From assembly GCA_019747815.1 (NCBI GenBank), contig JAIEQJ010000061.1, positions 48,608 through 112,607 of the forward strand: a stretch of DNA of 64,000 bases, read 5' to 3'. This document shows, in pieces, positions 50,407 to 60,110 of this stretch (position 1 is the first letter of the stretch; each line of letters opens with the position of its first letter). The notes under the pieces were generated by a model. The model did not search any database and was not told where the DNA came from. It was given only the letters and a program-made list of their open reading frames with translations. Made by a program: the position numbers and the translations under genes. This DNA is from Hyphomonadaceae bacterium. GTDB lineage: Bacteria; Pseudomonadota; Alphaproteobacteria; Rhizobiales; Hyphomicrobiaceae.

Positions 50407-52727
50407 CAGGCGCCTCCGTTGCGCGTCTTGCTGGTCCGCCCGCGCTTGTCGATGGCGTCGAACACGCGGTCCGGCGTGACCGGGAGAGTGTTGAAGCGCA
50501 GGCCCGTGGCGTCGGCGATGGCGTTGGTGAGCGCCGGCAGGAAGGCGGCGAGCGAGCCCTCGCCCGCCTCCTTGGCGCCGAAGGGGCCGTGCGGGTCGTT
50601 GCTCTCGATGATGCCCACCTCGATCGGCGGCGAGTCCTGGATGGTGGGCACGCGATAGTCCAGCATGTTGGCGGTGAGGAGCAGGCCATCGTGATAGCCC
50701 ACCTCCTCGCTCATGGCCTGGCCCATGCCCATCCACACCGAGCCCTGCACCTGGCCCTCGACGGTGAGGCGGTTCAGCGCCTTGCCGCAGTCGTGCGCCA
50801 CCCACACCTTGTCGACGGTGACCGCGCCGGTCTCCTCGTCGACCGTCACCTCGACCACCTGGGCGGAATAGCTGTAGCCCATGGTGCCGCCGATGGCCGC
50901 GCCGCGATATTTCTTGCCGCCGTGCGACTCCGGAATGGTGGAGTAGTTGCCGGTGACGGTGATGGTGCCGTCGTCCTTCAGCGCCTCGGCCACCACCTCC
51001 TCGAAGGTCAGGCCCTTATCCTGCGCGCCGGCGCGATAGGTCTCGCCCAGGCATTCGATATCGCCGGGCGCGGCATCGAGCTTGCGCGCCGCAGCGGCGA
51101 CCATCAGGGCTTTCAGCTTGCTGGCCGCATCGATGGCCGCATTGCCGACCAGGAACGTCACGCGCGAGGAATAGGAGCCGTTGTCCTTCGGCACCACCTC
51201 GCTGTCGCCCGACACGATGCGCACGCGCGAGATGTCGAGGCCCATCACCTCGGCCACGGTCTGCACCAGGACGGTGGACGAGCCCTGGCCGATCTCCGCC
51301 GCGCCCGTCAGCACCACGATCGAGCCGTCGAAGTCGAGCTTGAGCTTGACGGTGGCGTGCGGCTCGCCGGTCCAGTTCACGGGCTTGGATGCGCCGGAGA
51401 TGTAGTGCGAGCAGGCAAAGCCCAGCCCCTTGCCCTTGCCCAGCCTGCCCTTGCGCGACTTCCAGCCGCTCTTCTGCTCCACCCAGTCGATGCACTCGGG
51501 CAGGCCGTAGCTGTTCACCATCAGGTCGTTGTCGGTGAAGGTCGGCGCCTCGAGGAGGTTGGCGCGCCGCACGGCAAGCGGATCGAGCCCCATCTCGGCC
51601 GCCATCTGATCGAGCAGGCTCTCGAAGGCGAAGCGCACGTCCACCGTGCCGTGCCCGCGGAAGGCGCCGCACGGCGGCGTGTTGGTGAGCACGCGCTTGC
51701 CGATGTACTTGACGTTGTTGAGGTCGTAGATGGCATAGAGCATCGATCCCGAATAGAGGATCGTCACCACGCCATAGCCCGAGTGGGCGCCGCCGCGCTG
51801 GGTGCACTCGCACTCGACGGCCGTGATCCTGCCGGTCTTGGTAAGGCCGATCTTGAGGCGAATGTCGGTCTCGGGCCGCCCGCGATGGGTGATGAACGTG
51901 TCCTCGCGGTTGATGGCCAGGCGCACGGTGCCGCCGATCCTGCGGGCGAGCAACGCGGCGATCAGCTCGACGTTGAGGCATTCCGTGCGGCAGCCGAAGC
52001 CGCCGCCCACGAACGGCTTCACCACGCGGATGCGCGACATGTCCAGCCCGATGACCTGCGCCAGCATCAGGTGCACGTAGTAGGGCACCTGCGTGGAGGC
52101 ATGCACGGTGAGCCGGTCGCGCACGGCATCGTAGTCGGCGATCGCCGCGTGCATCTCCATCTGGTTCTGGCACACCTCGGCACAGTTGTAGGTGGCTTCG
52201 CGCACCAGATGGGCGCTGGTAAAACCTTCGGCCACGTTGCCGAGCTCGAACAATACGTCGCGCTCGATGTTGCCGGGCTTCCTCTCGTGCAGTTGCGCGG
52301 CATCGGGCGCCAGCGCCTCCGCCGCCTTGAAGTAGGCCGGCAGCTCGCGCACTTTCATCTTGATGAGGCGGATTGCCTTGTCGGCGGTCGCCTCGTCGAT
52401 GGCGGCGACCGCCGCGACCGGCTCACCCTTGTAGCGCACCTTGCCGCGCGCCAGCGGATACTCGTTGCGCGCGATCGGCAGCACGCCGAACGGCTTGTCG
52501 CAGTCCGCACCCGTGACGACCGCCAGCACGCCCGGCAGCTTCACCGCCTCGGACACATCCACCGCGATGATCTCCGCATGCGCATGGGGGCTGCGGTAGA
52601 TGCGGCCCGCCAGCATGCCCGGCGCAATGAAGTCGGCCGTATACTTGGCGCGGCCCGACACCTTGTCGGGTCCGTCGACCATGGGCACATAGCCGCCGAT
52701 CGTGTGCGCAGGCGCGATCTCGGTCAT
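50406..52727 (-). CDS. hcrA: 4-hydroxybenzoyl-CoA reductase, alpha (molybdopterin) subunit
   Basis: 773 residues from the ATG at 52727, preceded by GGTGGA; an in-frame TTG at 52751 is the alternative. The N-terminal aldehyde-oxidase-type domain starts [13 protein letters not shown], and the molybdenum-cofactor-binding parts include [40 protein letters not shown] and [39 protein letters not shown] follows near the C-terminus. It removes the 4-hydroxyl of 4-hydroxybenzoyl-CoA to give benzoyl-CoA. Gene order hcrC-hcrA-hcrB with short or overlapping junctions marks one operon. Requires MoCo, consistent with the moeB-like gene at 3875. Confidence 0.92.
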   Translation of the reverse strand: MTEIAPAHTIGGYVPMVDGPDKVSGRAKYTADFIAPGMLAGRIYRSPHAHAEIIAVDVSEAVKLPGVLAVVTGADCDKPFGVLPIARNEYPLARGKVRYKGEPVAAVAAIDEATADKAIRLIKMKVRELPAYFKAAEALAPDAAQLHERKPGNIERDVLFELGNVAEGFTSAHLVREATYNCAEVCQNQMEMHAAIADYDAVRDRLTVHASTQVPYYVHLMLAQVIGLDMSRIRVVKPFVGGGFGCRTECLNVELIAALLARRIGGTVRLAINREDTFITHRGRPETDIRLKIGLTKTGRITAVECECTQRGGAHSGYGVVTILYSGSMLYAIYDLNNVKYIGKRVLTNTPPCGAFRGHGTVDVRFAFESLLDQMAAEMGLDPLAVRRANLLEAPTFTDNDLMVNSYGLPECIDWVEQKSGWKSRKGRLGKGKGLGFACSHYISGASKPVNWTGEPHATVKLKLDFDGSIVVLTGAAEIGQGSSTVLVQTVAEVMGLDISRVRIVSGDSEVVPKDNGSYSSRVTFLVGNAAIDAASKLKALMVAAAARKLDAAPGDIECLGETYRAGAQDKGLTFEEVVAEALKDDGTITVTGNYSTIPESHGGKKYRGAAIGGTMGYSYSAQVVEVTVDEETGAVTVDKVWVAHDCGKALNRLTVEGQVQGSVWMGMGQAMSEEVGYHDGLLLTANMLDYRVPTIQDSPPIEVGIIESNDPHGPFGAKEAGEGSLAAFLPALTNAIADATGLRFNTLPVTPDRVFDAIDKRGRTSKTRNGGA

Positions 52728-52755
52728 CGACTGATCCACCGTGGTGGGCAAGCAA

Positions 52756-53244
52756 TCATGGGCTGCGCGCCTCGCCCGTTGCCAGCAGAGCGGACGCGTG
52801 CTGCACGGCTTCGACGATCTTCACGTAGCCCGTGCAGCGGCAGATGTTGCTGCCGAGCGCGGCGCGGATTTCGTCCTCGGTGGGGCGCGGATTGCGGCGC
52901 AGCAGACCCGCCGAGGCCATGATGAAGCCCGGCGTGCAGTAGCCGCACTGGGAGCCGAGCTTCTCGTGGAAGCCGCGCTGCACCGCCGACAGGGCGCCGC
53001 CCTTGCCGAGCGACTCCACCGTATCGACACGCTTGTCGGCCACCGTTGCCGCCAAGGTCAGGCAGGAGAGCGTGGGCTTGTCGTCCACCAGGACGGTGCA
53101 GGCACCGCACTCGCCCCCATCGCAGCCGGTCTTGGTGCCGGTGAGGCCGACCGTCTCGCGCAGATAGTCGAGCAGCAGCCGGTTGCCGGGCACCGCGTCG
53201 GTGCGCTTTCTCCCGTTGAGGGTCAGCTCGATAATCGTTGCCAT
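52756..53244 (-). CDS. hcrC: 4-hydroxybenzoyl-CoA reductase, gamma ([2Fe-2S]) subunit
   Basis: 162 residues from the ATG at 53244 (an adjacent GTG is equally possible). Two [2Fe-2S] clusters: the plant-type one in [20 protein letters not shown] with its fourth Cys in LSCLTLA, and the helical one in [17 protein letters not shown] with [15 protein letters not shown]. It passes electrons to the molybdenum site in hcrA from the flavin/4Fe-4S subunit hcrB. First gene of the operon. The 215 bp to the next gene hold no obvious feature beyond an AT-rich patch (about 53295-53310) that could be its promoter. Confidence 0.93.
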   Translation of the reverse strand: MATIIELTLNGRKRTDAVPGNRLLLDYLRETVGLTGTKTGCDGGECGACTVLVDDKPTLSCLTLAATVADKRVDTVESLGKGGALSAVQRGFHEKLGSQCGYCTPGFIMASAGLLRRNPRPTEDEIRAALGSNICRCTGYVKIVEAVQHASALLATGEARSP

Positions 53245-53459
53245 CACGGGCCCATCCCAGGAAACAGCGCGGCTTCTCCTGACCGCAGGCTGGAATAGTT
53301 ATAAAACAAAATCGATGGGGTCACCAATCAATTTTGCCCCCTTCCGCCTGCGAACAGCCAAGCCAAAGCTGCCGCGTGCCGGGCAAGGGAGGGGAGGACC
53401 GCCACCGGGTGGAACGCGGCGAGGTGCGGGATCGGCCATGGCCGCCGGACGCAGGCCTC

Positions 53460-54473
53460 CTACTCGATGGGCGTCACCACGTATCCCGCCTCGCGCAGGA
53501 GCGCGACCAGGCCCTGCCTGCCCGGCAGGTGCAGGCCACCGACGGCAATGAAGGCATCCCCCTCGGCCAGCAGCGCCAAGAGCTTGTCCCGCATGTCGAG
53601 GTTGCGCGTGACGAGCAGGCTCTGCTCGGCCGCATCGAAGGCCGTCGCGCGCGCCCCGACTTTCTCCGCCAGCACGATCTGCAAGGGCCAGATCGCCCCC
53701 AGCTCCCGCTGCAGGTAGAGCTGGATCATCGTCTCCATCAGGTCGTCGATGCGATGATAGAAGCGAATGCCGGATTTCAGCATCTCGACCTGATCGGGCT
53801 CGGGCACGCTGGCAAGCGCGCGGAACTGGGAGTCCAGCGTCTCCAGGCCCTCCGTCTTGATGCCCCGGCCTTGCACGGCCTTGGCCAATCTTGCATCGAG
53901 CGGCAGCAGCCCGGCCGCCAGGCGCCGCCGCTCGCAGGCCGAGACGGACAGCAGCATCGTCGCCACCCAGGGACGGAACATGCCCCCGATGCCGGGCGGG
54001 ATGCCGGAGCGCGAGAGCGCTTCGGCCACTTGGCGGGCATCTTCGGGGCCGAGAAGCTGATCGAGGCGGCGGCCATCGGTGAAGAGCATCAGCTCTGCCA
54101 CCTGCGGAGAGCCGGCCAGCGCCTGCATGAAGGTTTCCGGCGAGACGTCCTCCAGCTCGAGCACGAGCCGGCGCGAGGCCGCGAGCGCCTGCTCCACCGC
54201 CGGCGAAAGCGCGTTGATGCGCTCGTCGGAGAGATGCATCGTGCCGAAGAGATGGGATGGCGGGGCGCCGGCCCTCTCCAGCCGCCACAGGATCGCCTTG
54301 GCATTCGCGGTGCTCGCCGAGGCCGCCATCACACGCGCATGCGCCGCCTGATCGGTCTGGCGCAGCTCCTCGAGCACATTCTTGCCGGTGCACGCGGGCG
54401 GCTGGGCCTGCGCGGCTCCCGCCTGCACGTTGAGCAGAAAGAGCACGGCCAGACATCGGCGCAACCGGCGCAT
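53460..54473 (-). CDS. Exported TraB/GumN family protein
   Basis: 337 residues from the ATG at 54473. Signal peptide RRCLAVLFLLNVQAG, cleaved near AQA. The TraB/GumN (DUF1100-like, ChaN-related) fold is marked by the N-terminal SHLFGTMHLSDERI (the GTxH of a predicted metal site), LVLELEDVSPE and the C-terminal AFIAVGGLHLPGRQGLVALL (GxxH). The family includes plasmid pheromone shut-down protein TraB and xanthan-cluster GumN; a metalloprotease-like activity has been proposed, not shown here. A stand-alone gene, 86 bp from xerC. Confidence 0.86.
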   Translation of the reverse strand: MRRLRRCLAVLFLLNVQAGAAQAQPPACTGKNVLEELRQTDQAAHARVMAASASTANAKAILWRLERAGAPPSHLFGTMHLSDERINALSPAVEQALAASRRLVLELEDVSPETFMQALAGSPQVAELMLFTDGRRLDQLLGPEDARQVAEALSRSGIPPGIGGMFRPWVATMLLSVSACERRRLAAGLLPLDARLAKAVQGRGIKTEGLETLDSQFRALASVPEPDQVEMLKSGIRFYHRIDDLMETMIQLYLQRELGAIWPLQIVLAEKVGARATAFDAAEQSLLVTRNLDMRDKLLALLAEGDAFIAVGGLHLPGRQGLVALLREAGYVVTPIE

Positions 54474-54559
54474 CGGGCCCTCCACGTTCGGCGCGCCGCG
54501 ACGGTGACCCTCCGCCGCGGCAGGGTCATGGCGCGCGCGGAATTTTTCCGGCCACCGCT

Positions 54560-55522
54560 TCAGGCGCGCGGATGGGCGCGATCATACACCGCCAGCAACC
54601 GCTCGCGGTCGACTTCCGTATAGACCTGCGTGGTCGACAGGCTGGCGTGCCCCAGCAGCTCCTGGATCTGGCGCAAGTCGGCGCCGGCTGAGAGCAGATG
54701 CGTCGCAAACGAGTGCCGCAGCGCGTGCGGCGTCGCCGTGTCGGGCAAGCCCAGCGCCTCACGCATGCGCTGCATGACGAGCTGGACGATGCGCGGGCTC
54801 ATGCGGCCGCCTTTGGCACCGAGGAACAGTGGCGTGCCGGGCGCAAGCGGATACGGGCACAGCGCGATATAGCGCGCGATGGCCTCTCGCGTGACGGGCA
54901 GCACGGGAACCAAGCGCTCCTTGCCGCCCTTGCCCAAGACGCGCAGCACCTCGCGCTCCGGGGTGGGCGCATCCTTGCGGGCAATCGACAGCGCCTCCGA
55001 GATGCGCAGGCCCGATCCATAGAGCAGCAGCAGCACCGCCGCATCCCGTGCCGCGAGCCAATCCAACGCGGCGGCGGCCCCGCCGTCGACAACGGCTGCG
55101 GCCTTCTCCACCGTCAGCGGCTTGGGGATGCCATGCGGCACTTTCGGCAGCGCCACCTGCAGGATCGCACGGTTCCGGGCCACGTCGTGCGCTTCCAGCC
55201 AGCGAAAGAACATGCGCAGGCCCGACAGGCTGCGCGCCAGCGACCGCCCTGCCAGGCCGGCCCGGCGCCTGGCCGCCATGAAGGCGCGGATGCGCTTGGC
55301 ATCGAGCCGGGAGAGATCAGCAAGGCCGGGTGCATGCCCCAGCTCGCCCCTGAGCCAAACGAGGAACTGGCGCAGATCGCGCTCGTAGGCTTCGAGCGTC
55401 TTGTCGGCCTGGCCGCGCTCATGCGCCAGATGCGCCAACCAAGCCCTTGCAGCGCCGAGCAAATCCTCGGCCAGCGAAAGCCCGCCGTCCTCCAAGGCCA
55501 TCACCAGACTGGCGCCGTGCAT
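54560..55522 (-). CDS. xerC: Tyrosine recombinase XerC
   Basis: 320 residues. The N-terminal SAM-like core-binding domain spans about residues 20-110 (GQADKTLEAYERDLRQFLVW) and the catalytic domain the rest. Catalytic residues: Arg in LLYGSGLRISEALSI, Lys in LGKGGKERLVPV, His/Arg in TPHALRHSFATHLLSAGADL, His in LLGHASLSTTQVY and the nucleophile Tyr in STTQVYTEVDRERLL. With XerD it resolves chromosome dimers at dif during division. XerC and XerD are hard to separate by eye; a position near the priA gene is common for xerC in Rhizobiales. Divergent from the cold-shock gene. Confidence 0.93.
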   Translation of the reverse strand: MHGASLVMALEDGGLSLAEDLLGAARAWLAHLAHERGQADKTLEAYERDLRQFLVWLRGELGHAPGLADLSRLDAKRIRAFMAARRRAGLAGRSLARSLSGLRMFFRWLEAHDVARNRAILQVALPKVPHGIPKPLTVEKAAAVVDGGAAAALDWLAARDAAVLLLLYGSGLRISEALSIARKDAPTPEREVLRVLGKGGKERLVPVLPVTREAIARYIALCPYPLAPGTPLFLGAKGGRMSPRIVQLVMQRMREALGLPDTATPHALRHSFATHLLSAGADLRQIQELLGHASLSTTQVYTEVDRERLLAVYDRAHPRA

Positions 55523-55858
55523 ACCCCCATCCGCCCCAATTGCCGGGTGACCCTTGATGCGTCGGGTTAAGGCGCTGTTAAGAGGTCAGCCGACCCGCAC
55601 GATTTCTCCTCAACGATGCGGCAAACATCCGGCCGGCGGGCCACTTCCAATCCCGCACATGTGTCTTGCTTCCGCCGCCTTCCTGGCTCATATACGCCCG
55701 CAGCCGGTGTACTCCAATCGGGGTGCAACCTCACGATCTGTGGTTTTGCTGCTTGCCCATCTGGGCGGTTTGCCTTCCCCATGTCTGAGCGGCCGGGCCG
55801 AGCGTGCGGCTCAACTGACCGGCGACTTTCACGCTTACTGGGAAAAGGAACTCCCCCC
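55523..55858. promoter_or_regulatory. Divergent xerC/csp control region
   Basis: 336 bp between the xerC and cold-shock starts. It includes GTTAAGGCGCTGTTAAGAGG (a spaced GTTAAG duplicate near the xerC side), a GCCCATCTGGGC hairpin (55755-55766) in the probable long 5' leader of the cold-shock gene, and AAGGA before its ATG. Long structured leaders are usual for cspA-type genes, where folding responds to temperature. Confidence 0.5.
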
Positions 55859-56071
55859 ATGCGCGTCACAGGTACCGTGAAATTCTTCAACACCGCCAAG
55901 GGCTACGGCTTCATCCAGCCCGAAGGCGGCGGCAAGGACGTATTCGTGCACGCCACGGCGCTGGAGCAGGCGGGCATCCGCTCGCTCAACGAGGGTGACA
56001 AGGTCACCTTCGTGCTGGAGGATGACAGGCGAGGACGCGGCAAGCAGGCGGGCCAGATACAAAAGGCCTGA
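55859..56071 (+). CDS. Cold-shock protein, CspA family
   Basis: 70 residues from the ATG at 55859, AAGGA ten bases upstream. The whole protein is one OB-fold: MRVTGTVKFFNTAKGYGFIQ with RNP1 (KGYGFIQ) and RNP2 (DVFVHATAL), then SLNEGDKVTFVLEDDRRGRG. Csp proteins bind single-stranded RNA/DNA and act as RNA chaperones. The tail is shorter than E. coli CspA's basic end but keeps the essential surface. A Rho-independent terminator follows at 56129-56164. Confidence 0.95.
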   Translation: MRVTGTVKFFNTAKGYGFIQPEGGGKDVFVHATALEQAGIRSLNEGDKVTFVLEDDRRGRGKQAGQIQKA

Positions 56072-56128
56072 CGCCGGCCAAAGCGCGAACCAGTGTCGAT
56101 CTGCGGTTCCGTGGTCGGCCTGAACTAG

Positions 56129-56164
56129 AAAGCGCCTTCCGCAAAAGTCGGAGGCGCTTTTGCT
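56129..56164 (+). terminator. Rho-independent terminator after the cold-shock gene
   Basis: AAAGCGCCTTCCG and CGGAGGCGCTTT pair with one bulge around a CAAAAGT loop, followed by TTTT. The stem-loop plus T-run is 58 bp after the csp stop. Confidence 0.85.
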
Positions 56165-56184
56165 ACCTTGTAGGAGTGCATTGC

Positions 56185-56385
56185 ATGCCAAGCCACAAAT
56201 TCAACGTCGGCCAGACGGTCGACTTCAAGCCCAGCCGGATGGGCTTTCCCGCAGCGAACCGGGAATGCACGATCGTGCGGCGGCTGCCCGCCGAAGGCGG
56301 TCATCACCTCTATCGCATCAAATGCGCCACGGAGGCGTTCGAGCGGGTCGTCAGCGAAGCGCAGCTCACCGAGCGGGCGGCGTGA
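56185..56385 (+). CDS. Small conserved hypothetical protein, 66 residues
   Basis: PSHKFNVGQTVDFKPSRMGF, then NRECTIVRRLPAEGGHHLYR and a tail FERVVSEAQLTERAA. The pattern of short beta strands (VDFKP, CTIVRRLP, HLYRIKCA) is like a small barrel or KOW/SH3-like fold. Close relatives are common in rhizobia as unannotated proteins, in my memory. The start at 56185 rather than 56176 is taken because homologues begin near SHKF. It follows the terminator, so it has its own promoter. Confidence 0.7.
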   Translation: MPSHKFNVGQTVDFKPSRMGFPAANRECTIVRRLPAEGGHHLYRIKCATEAFERVVSEAQLTERAA

Positions 56386-56419
56386 TACGGGAAGGCGTCC
56401 AGCACGCACAAAGCCGCGT

Positions 56420-57076
56420 CTAGACAATCCGCTGTCCGGTCTTCTTCCAGTCATTGAGGAACAGCTCCAGCCCCTTGTCCGTCAGCGGGTGGTGCACCAG
56501 CGCGCGCAGCACCGCGGGCGGCAGGGTGGCCACGTCGGCGCCGATCATCGCCGCCTGCTTCACGTGCGTGACGTTGCGGATCGAAGCTGCCAGGATCTGC
56601 GTCTTGAGATCGGGGTAGTTGTCGTACACCGTGCGGATCTCGCGCACGAGCTCCATGCCGTCCTGACCCGCATCGTCGAGCCGGCCGACGAAAGGCGATA
56701 TGAAGGTTGCGCCCGCCTTGGCCGCCAGCAACGCCTGATTGGCCGAGAAGCACAAGGTGACGTTGACCATCACCCCGTCGCCCGTCAGAGCGCGGCACGC
56801 CTTCAGACCGTCCCACGTCAGCGGCACCTTCACGGTCACGTTCTTGGCGATCCTGGCGAGCGCCCGGCCTTCATTCAGCATGCCGTCGAGATCGGTGGCG
56901 GCCACCTCGGCGCTGACCGGCCCCGGCACCGTCTCGCAGATCTCGGCAATGATGGCCTTGAAGTCACGCTTGGCCTTGGCGACGAGCGAGGGGTTCGTGG
57001 TCACGCCGTCGAGCAGTCCGGTGGCGGCCAGCTCCTTGATCTCAGCGACGTCCGCGGTATCGACGAAAAACTTCAT
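56420..57076 (-). CDS. fsa: Transaldolase-family protein (fructose-6-phosphate aldolase type)
   Basis: 218 residues, the length of the small Fsa/TalB-like subgroup rather than the 320-residue full transaldolase. Begins [32 protein letters not shown]; the Schiff-base Lys is in [20 protein letters not shown]; also [10 protein letters not shown] and [10 protein letters not shown]. It works in the pentose phosphate pathway or as an aldolase. Upstream, its divergent region with priA carries two long hairpin elements. The minus-strand start at 57076 has no strong ribosome-binding site visible. Confidence 0.93.
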   Translation of the reverse strand: MKFFVDTADVAEIKELAATGLLDGVTTNPSLVAKAKRDFKAIIAEICETVPGPVSAEVAATDLDGMLNEGRALARIAKNVTVKVPLTWDGLKACRALTGDGVMVNVTLCFSANQALLAAKAGATFISPFVGRLDDAGQDGMELVREIRTVYDNYPDLKTQILAASIRNVTHVKQAAMIGADVATLPPAVLRALVHHPLTDKGLELFLNDWKKTGQRIV

Positions 57077-57135
57077 ACCGGCTTCTCCACGCATTTCGCC
57101 GGCGCCTGCGCCTGGCGTTCGCCCAGACATGGGAA

Positions 57136-57229
57136 CTAGTGTGATGATCGAGAAATTCGCCCTTCCTCGCAGCACGCCTAGTGAGCGAATTTCTCGATCT
57201 GAATCACACTAGAACCATGAACTTGCTAG
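57136..57229. repeat. Long hairpin element, type 1, copy B (inverted)
   Basis: A 77-bp palindrome with arms CTAGTGTGATGATCGAGAAA ... GATCTGAATCACACTAG and the flank AACCATGAACTTGCTAG: the reverse complement of 37138-37231 with small substitutions. It lies in the fsa-priA divergent promoter region. Confidence 0.85.
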
Positions 57230-57300
57230 TGTCCTTTCGATCGCGAAGTTCGTTCAGCGCCTGCTGCACGATCCGGCGAACTTCGCGATCGGGACACTAG
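57226..57300. repeat. Long hairpin element, type 4
   Basis: Arms CTAGTGTCCTTTCGATCGCG and CGAACTTCGCGATCGGGACACTAG-type ends. It shares the last CTAG of the preceding element, so the hairpins form a contiguous chain, as in the lpd-proximal locus. Different sequence, same architecture. Confidence 0.8.
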
Positions 57301-57348
57301 GCTATACCCTCGATTCCCGCCCGTCGCTTCTAGTCCCGGGGTTCCGGT

Positions 57349-59580
57349 TTGGAAAGCCTGCTTGCAAAACTGGATGAAGGCCGGCCGGCGGGCCCTGCCC
57401 CAGGGCCTCGCGTGCCCGTGCTGATGCCGGTCGCGCTCGACCAGACCTACGACTACCTGCTCCCGGCGGACATCGCGGCTCCACCGGGCGGCTTCGTGCT
57501 GGTTCCCTTCGGCCCGCAGAGCCGCATCGGCGTGGTGTGGGACACCGCCGTCGGCGATCCCGGCAAGCCGATCCCCGAGAAGAAGCTCAAAGCCGTCACC
57601 GCCGGCCTGCCCGAGGTGCCGCCGCTGCCCACGATCTCGCTGCGCTTTGCCGAATGGTTGGCCCGCTACACGCTCTCCCCCCTCGGCATGGTGGTGCGCA
57701 TGATGATGGGCTCGTCGGCCGTGTTCGAGCCCGTCAAGCCGCGCTTCGGCGTCAGGCTCAACCAGGAAGCCGCCGAGCCGCCGCGCATGACCCCCGCCCG
57801 CAAGCGCGCGCTCACGATTGCTTCCGACGGCCTGATCCGGGCCAAGAGCGCGCTGGCGACAGAGGCGGCCTGCACGAGCGGCGTGATCGACGGCCTCATC
57901 GCGGCCGGCAACCTGATCGAGGTTGCCATTCCCGAACGGCGATTCGGACGCCCCAATCCGACGCACACGACGGTCGACTTCGCCGATGCGCAAGCCCGTG
58001 CGGTCGACGCCATGCGGTCGGCCGCCGAGGGCGCCTTCTCCGTCACGCTGCTCGACGGCGTGACGGGCTCCGGCAAGACGGAAGTGTACTTCGAAGCGGT
58101 GGCGCGCACGCTGGAGAAGGGCAGACAGGCGCTCATCATGCTGCCCGAGATCGCCCTCACCAGCCAGTTCATGGATCGCTTCACGGCCCGCTTCGGCTGC
58201 GCGCCGGTCGAGTGGCATTCGGCGCTGTCCTCGCCCGAGCGGGCGCGGGCCTGGCGCGCGGCGGCGACCGGGGAAGCCCGCGTCGTGGTCGGCGCCCGCT
58301 CGGCGCTGTTCCTGCCCTATAGCGAGCTCGGCCTCATCGTCGTGGACGAGGAGCACGACGGCGGCTTCAAGCAGGACGATCGCGTGCACTACCAGGCCCG
58401 CGACATGGCCGTGGTGCGCGCCAGCCTCGGCAAGTTCGCGGTGGTGCTGTCGTCCGCCACGCCGTCCATCGAGAGCCACGTCAACGCGCAGACCGGCCGC
58501 TACCGCAGCGTCACCCTGCCCGGCCGTTATTCCGGCGCCGAGCTGCCCGAGATCATCCCCGTCGACATGCGGCGCGAGCCGCCCGAGAAGGGCCGATGGC
58601 TCGCCCCGGCGCTGGTCTGCGCCATGACGGAAACATTTGAGAGGAAACAGCAGACGCTGCTGTTCCTCAATCGCCGCGGCTATGCGCCGCTGACCCTGTG
58701 CCGGTCCTGCGGCCACCGCTTCGACTGCCCGCAATGCACCGCCTGGCTGGTGGAGCACCGCTATCGCCATCGCCTGAACTGCCATCATTGCGGCTTCTCG
58801 CTGCCGCTGCCCGAGAAATGCCCCAAGTGCGGCGAGCCCGACACCCTGGTGGCGTGCGGCCCCGGCATCGAGCGCATCGCCGAGGAGGTGGGCGAGCGCT
58901 TCCCGCAAGCCCGGCTGGCGCTGCTGTCATCCGACCTCGTGCCGTCGCTCACCGAGATGCGCGAGATCATCAAGACCATCGAGACGGGCGATGCCGACAT
59001 CGTCATCGGCACGCAGATGGTGGCCAAGGGCCATCATTTTCCGCAGCTTGCCACGGTCGGCATCGTCGACGGCGATCTGGGGCTCGGCACCGCCGATCCA
59101 CGCGCGGCCGAGCGCACGTTCCAGCTCCTGCATCAGGTCACCGGCCGGGCCGGACGCGTGCTCGCCATGGGCCGCGGCTTCGTGCAGACCTACATGCCCG
59201 AGCATCCCGTGATGCAGGCCATCATCACCGGCGACCGCGACGCGTTCCTGGCAAACGAGATCCGCCAGCGGCAGGCGGGCCTGCTTCCGCCCTATGGCCG
59301 GCTGGCGGCCCTCATCATCTCGGCACGCGACAAGGAGCTGGCCGAGCTGTTCGCCCGCGATGTCGCCCGGCATGCCCCGCCGGCCGAGCGGATCGAGGTG
59401 TTGGGCCCGGCCGAGGCACCGCTTGCCGTCATCCGCGGCCGCCACCGCTGGCGTCTGCTCATCAAGGCGCCGCGCGAGCTCGACGTGCAGGCCTATCTGC
59501 GCGCCTGGCTCGACACGCTGCCCAAGCCGCCCTCCGACCTGCGGCTGACGGTGGACATCGATCCGTATAATTTCCTTTGA
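57349..59580 (+). CDS. priA: Primosomal protein N' (replication restart helicase)
   Basis: 743 residues with a probable TTG start at 57349; an ATG at 57424 would trim the N-terminus past the RVPVLMPVALDQTYDYLLPA strand of the DNA-binding domain. Superfamily 2 helicase: Walker A DGVTGSGKTEVYFEAV, DEEHDGGFKQDD (DEEH) for motif II, and the zinc-binding modules CRSCGHRFDCPQCTAWLVEH and CHHCGFSLPLPEKCPKCG. PriA remodels stalled forks and loads DnaB at non-origin sites. It is 273 bp from the fsa gene across the hairpin elements. Confidence 0.96.
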   Translation: MESLLAKLDEGRPAGPAPGPRVPVLMPVALDQTYDYLLPADIAAPPGGFVLVPFGPQSRIGVVWDTAVGDPGKPIPEKKLKAVTAGLPEVPPLPTISLRFAEWLARYTLSPLGMVVRMMMGSSAVFEPVKPRFGVRLNQEAAEPPRMTPARKRALTIASDGLIRAKSALATEAACTSGVIDGLIAAGNLIEVAIPERRFGRPNPTHTTVDFADAQARAVDAMRSAAEGAFSVTLLDGVTGSGKTEVYFEAVARTLEKGRQALIMLPEIALTSQFMDRFTARFGCAPVEWHSALSSPERARAWRAAATGEARVVVGARSALFLPYSELGLIVVDEEHDGGFKQDDRVHYQARDMAVVRASLGKFAVVLSSATPSIESHVNAQTGRYRSVTLPGRYSGAELPEIIPVDMRREPPEKGRWLAPALVCAMTETFERKQQTLLFLNRRGYAPLTLCRSCGHRFDCPQCTAWLVEHRYRHRLNCHHCGFSLPLPEKCPKCGEPDTLVACGPGIERIAEEVGERFPQARLALLSSDLVPSLTEMREIIKTIETGDADIVIGTQMVAKGHHFPQLATVGIVDGDLGLGTADPRAAERTFQLLHQVTGRAGRVLAMGRGFVQTYMPEHPVMQAIITGDRDAFLANEIRQRQAGLLPPYGRLAALIISARDKELAELFARDVARHAPPAERIEVLGPAEAPLAVIRGRHRWRLLIKAPRELDVQAYLRAWLDTLPKPPSDLRLTVDIDPYNFL

Positions 59581-59705
59581 TTGCGCCTGCGCGCCAACGC
59601 GACCCGGAGACCCGGCAGATCAGCATGCATCTGCCGGCCCCCGGGGCTCACGCGATGCGAGGGCATCGCGGCGATCGAGACATCAGGAGGCGGCGTCGCG
59701 GCCGG

Positions 59706-60110
59706 CTATCGCAAATAGGGGCAGAGACGACGCTCGCCGGAATAGGTCGTGTAAAGCCCGGTGCCCCACTCGAAGGAGCGGAAACTGCGCGCGCAGACCA
59801 CGCGCGGATCGCCGCGAAACCCTGACGGATAGGAGTAGGGGCCGTCGTAGCCGTCATCGTCGTAGTAAGTGCCGCGACGCGACCGGTAGGCCTCGTTGGC
59901 GATCACGGCCCCGCCGAGGAGCCCAAGGCCGATCCCAATGCCAAGCCCCACACCGTGTCCGCGGCGGTGAACCTTGATGATCCCGGTGCCGGGCTCTGCT
60001 GCGGCGGGCGACGGCGCGAACGCCGGCGAGGCCGGGGCAGCCTGAGCCACGGGTGCCAGTCCGAGCGGCAACGCAACGGCACAAGCCGACAATAGTCTCC
60101 AGATGGGCAT
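59706..60110 (-). CDS. Exported BA14K-like protein
   Basis: 134 residues from the ATG at 60110. Signal peptide PIWRLLSACAVALPLGLAPV, then a Gly-rich hydrophobic stretch (GVGLGIGIGLGLLGGAVIAN) that could be a second transmembrane segment, and a Tyr/Asp-rich spacer. The C-terminal VVCARSFRSFEWGTGLYTTY followed by GERRLCPYL has the paired-Cys pattern of the BA14K family, first described as an immunoreactive Brucella protein and found across Rhizobiales. Likely envelope-located; no function beyond that is established. Confidence 0.8.
   Translation of the reverse strand: MPIWRLLSACAVALPLGLAPVAQAAPASPAFAPSPAAAEPGTGIIKVHRRGHGVGLGIGIGLGLLGGAVIANEAYRSRRGTYYDDDGYDGPYSYPSGFRGDPRVVCARSFRSFEWGTGLYTTYSGERRLCPYLR

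Noticed and set aside
50406..53244. Xanthine dehydrogenase or carbon monoxide dehydrogenase operon
   Set aside because: The medium subunit has the four-Cys loop specific for 4-hydroxybenzoyl-CoA reductase, and the pathway context with pobA fits.
57226..58908. A 560-codon minus-strand ORF across priA
   Set aside because: Antisense shadow of priA with low-complexity translation and no homology that I can see; it also runs through the hairpin elements.
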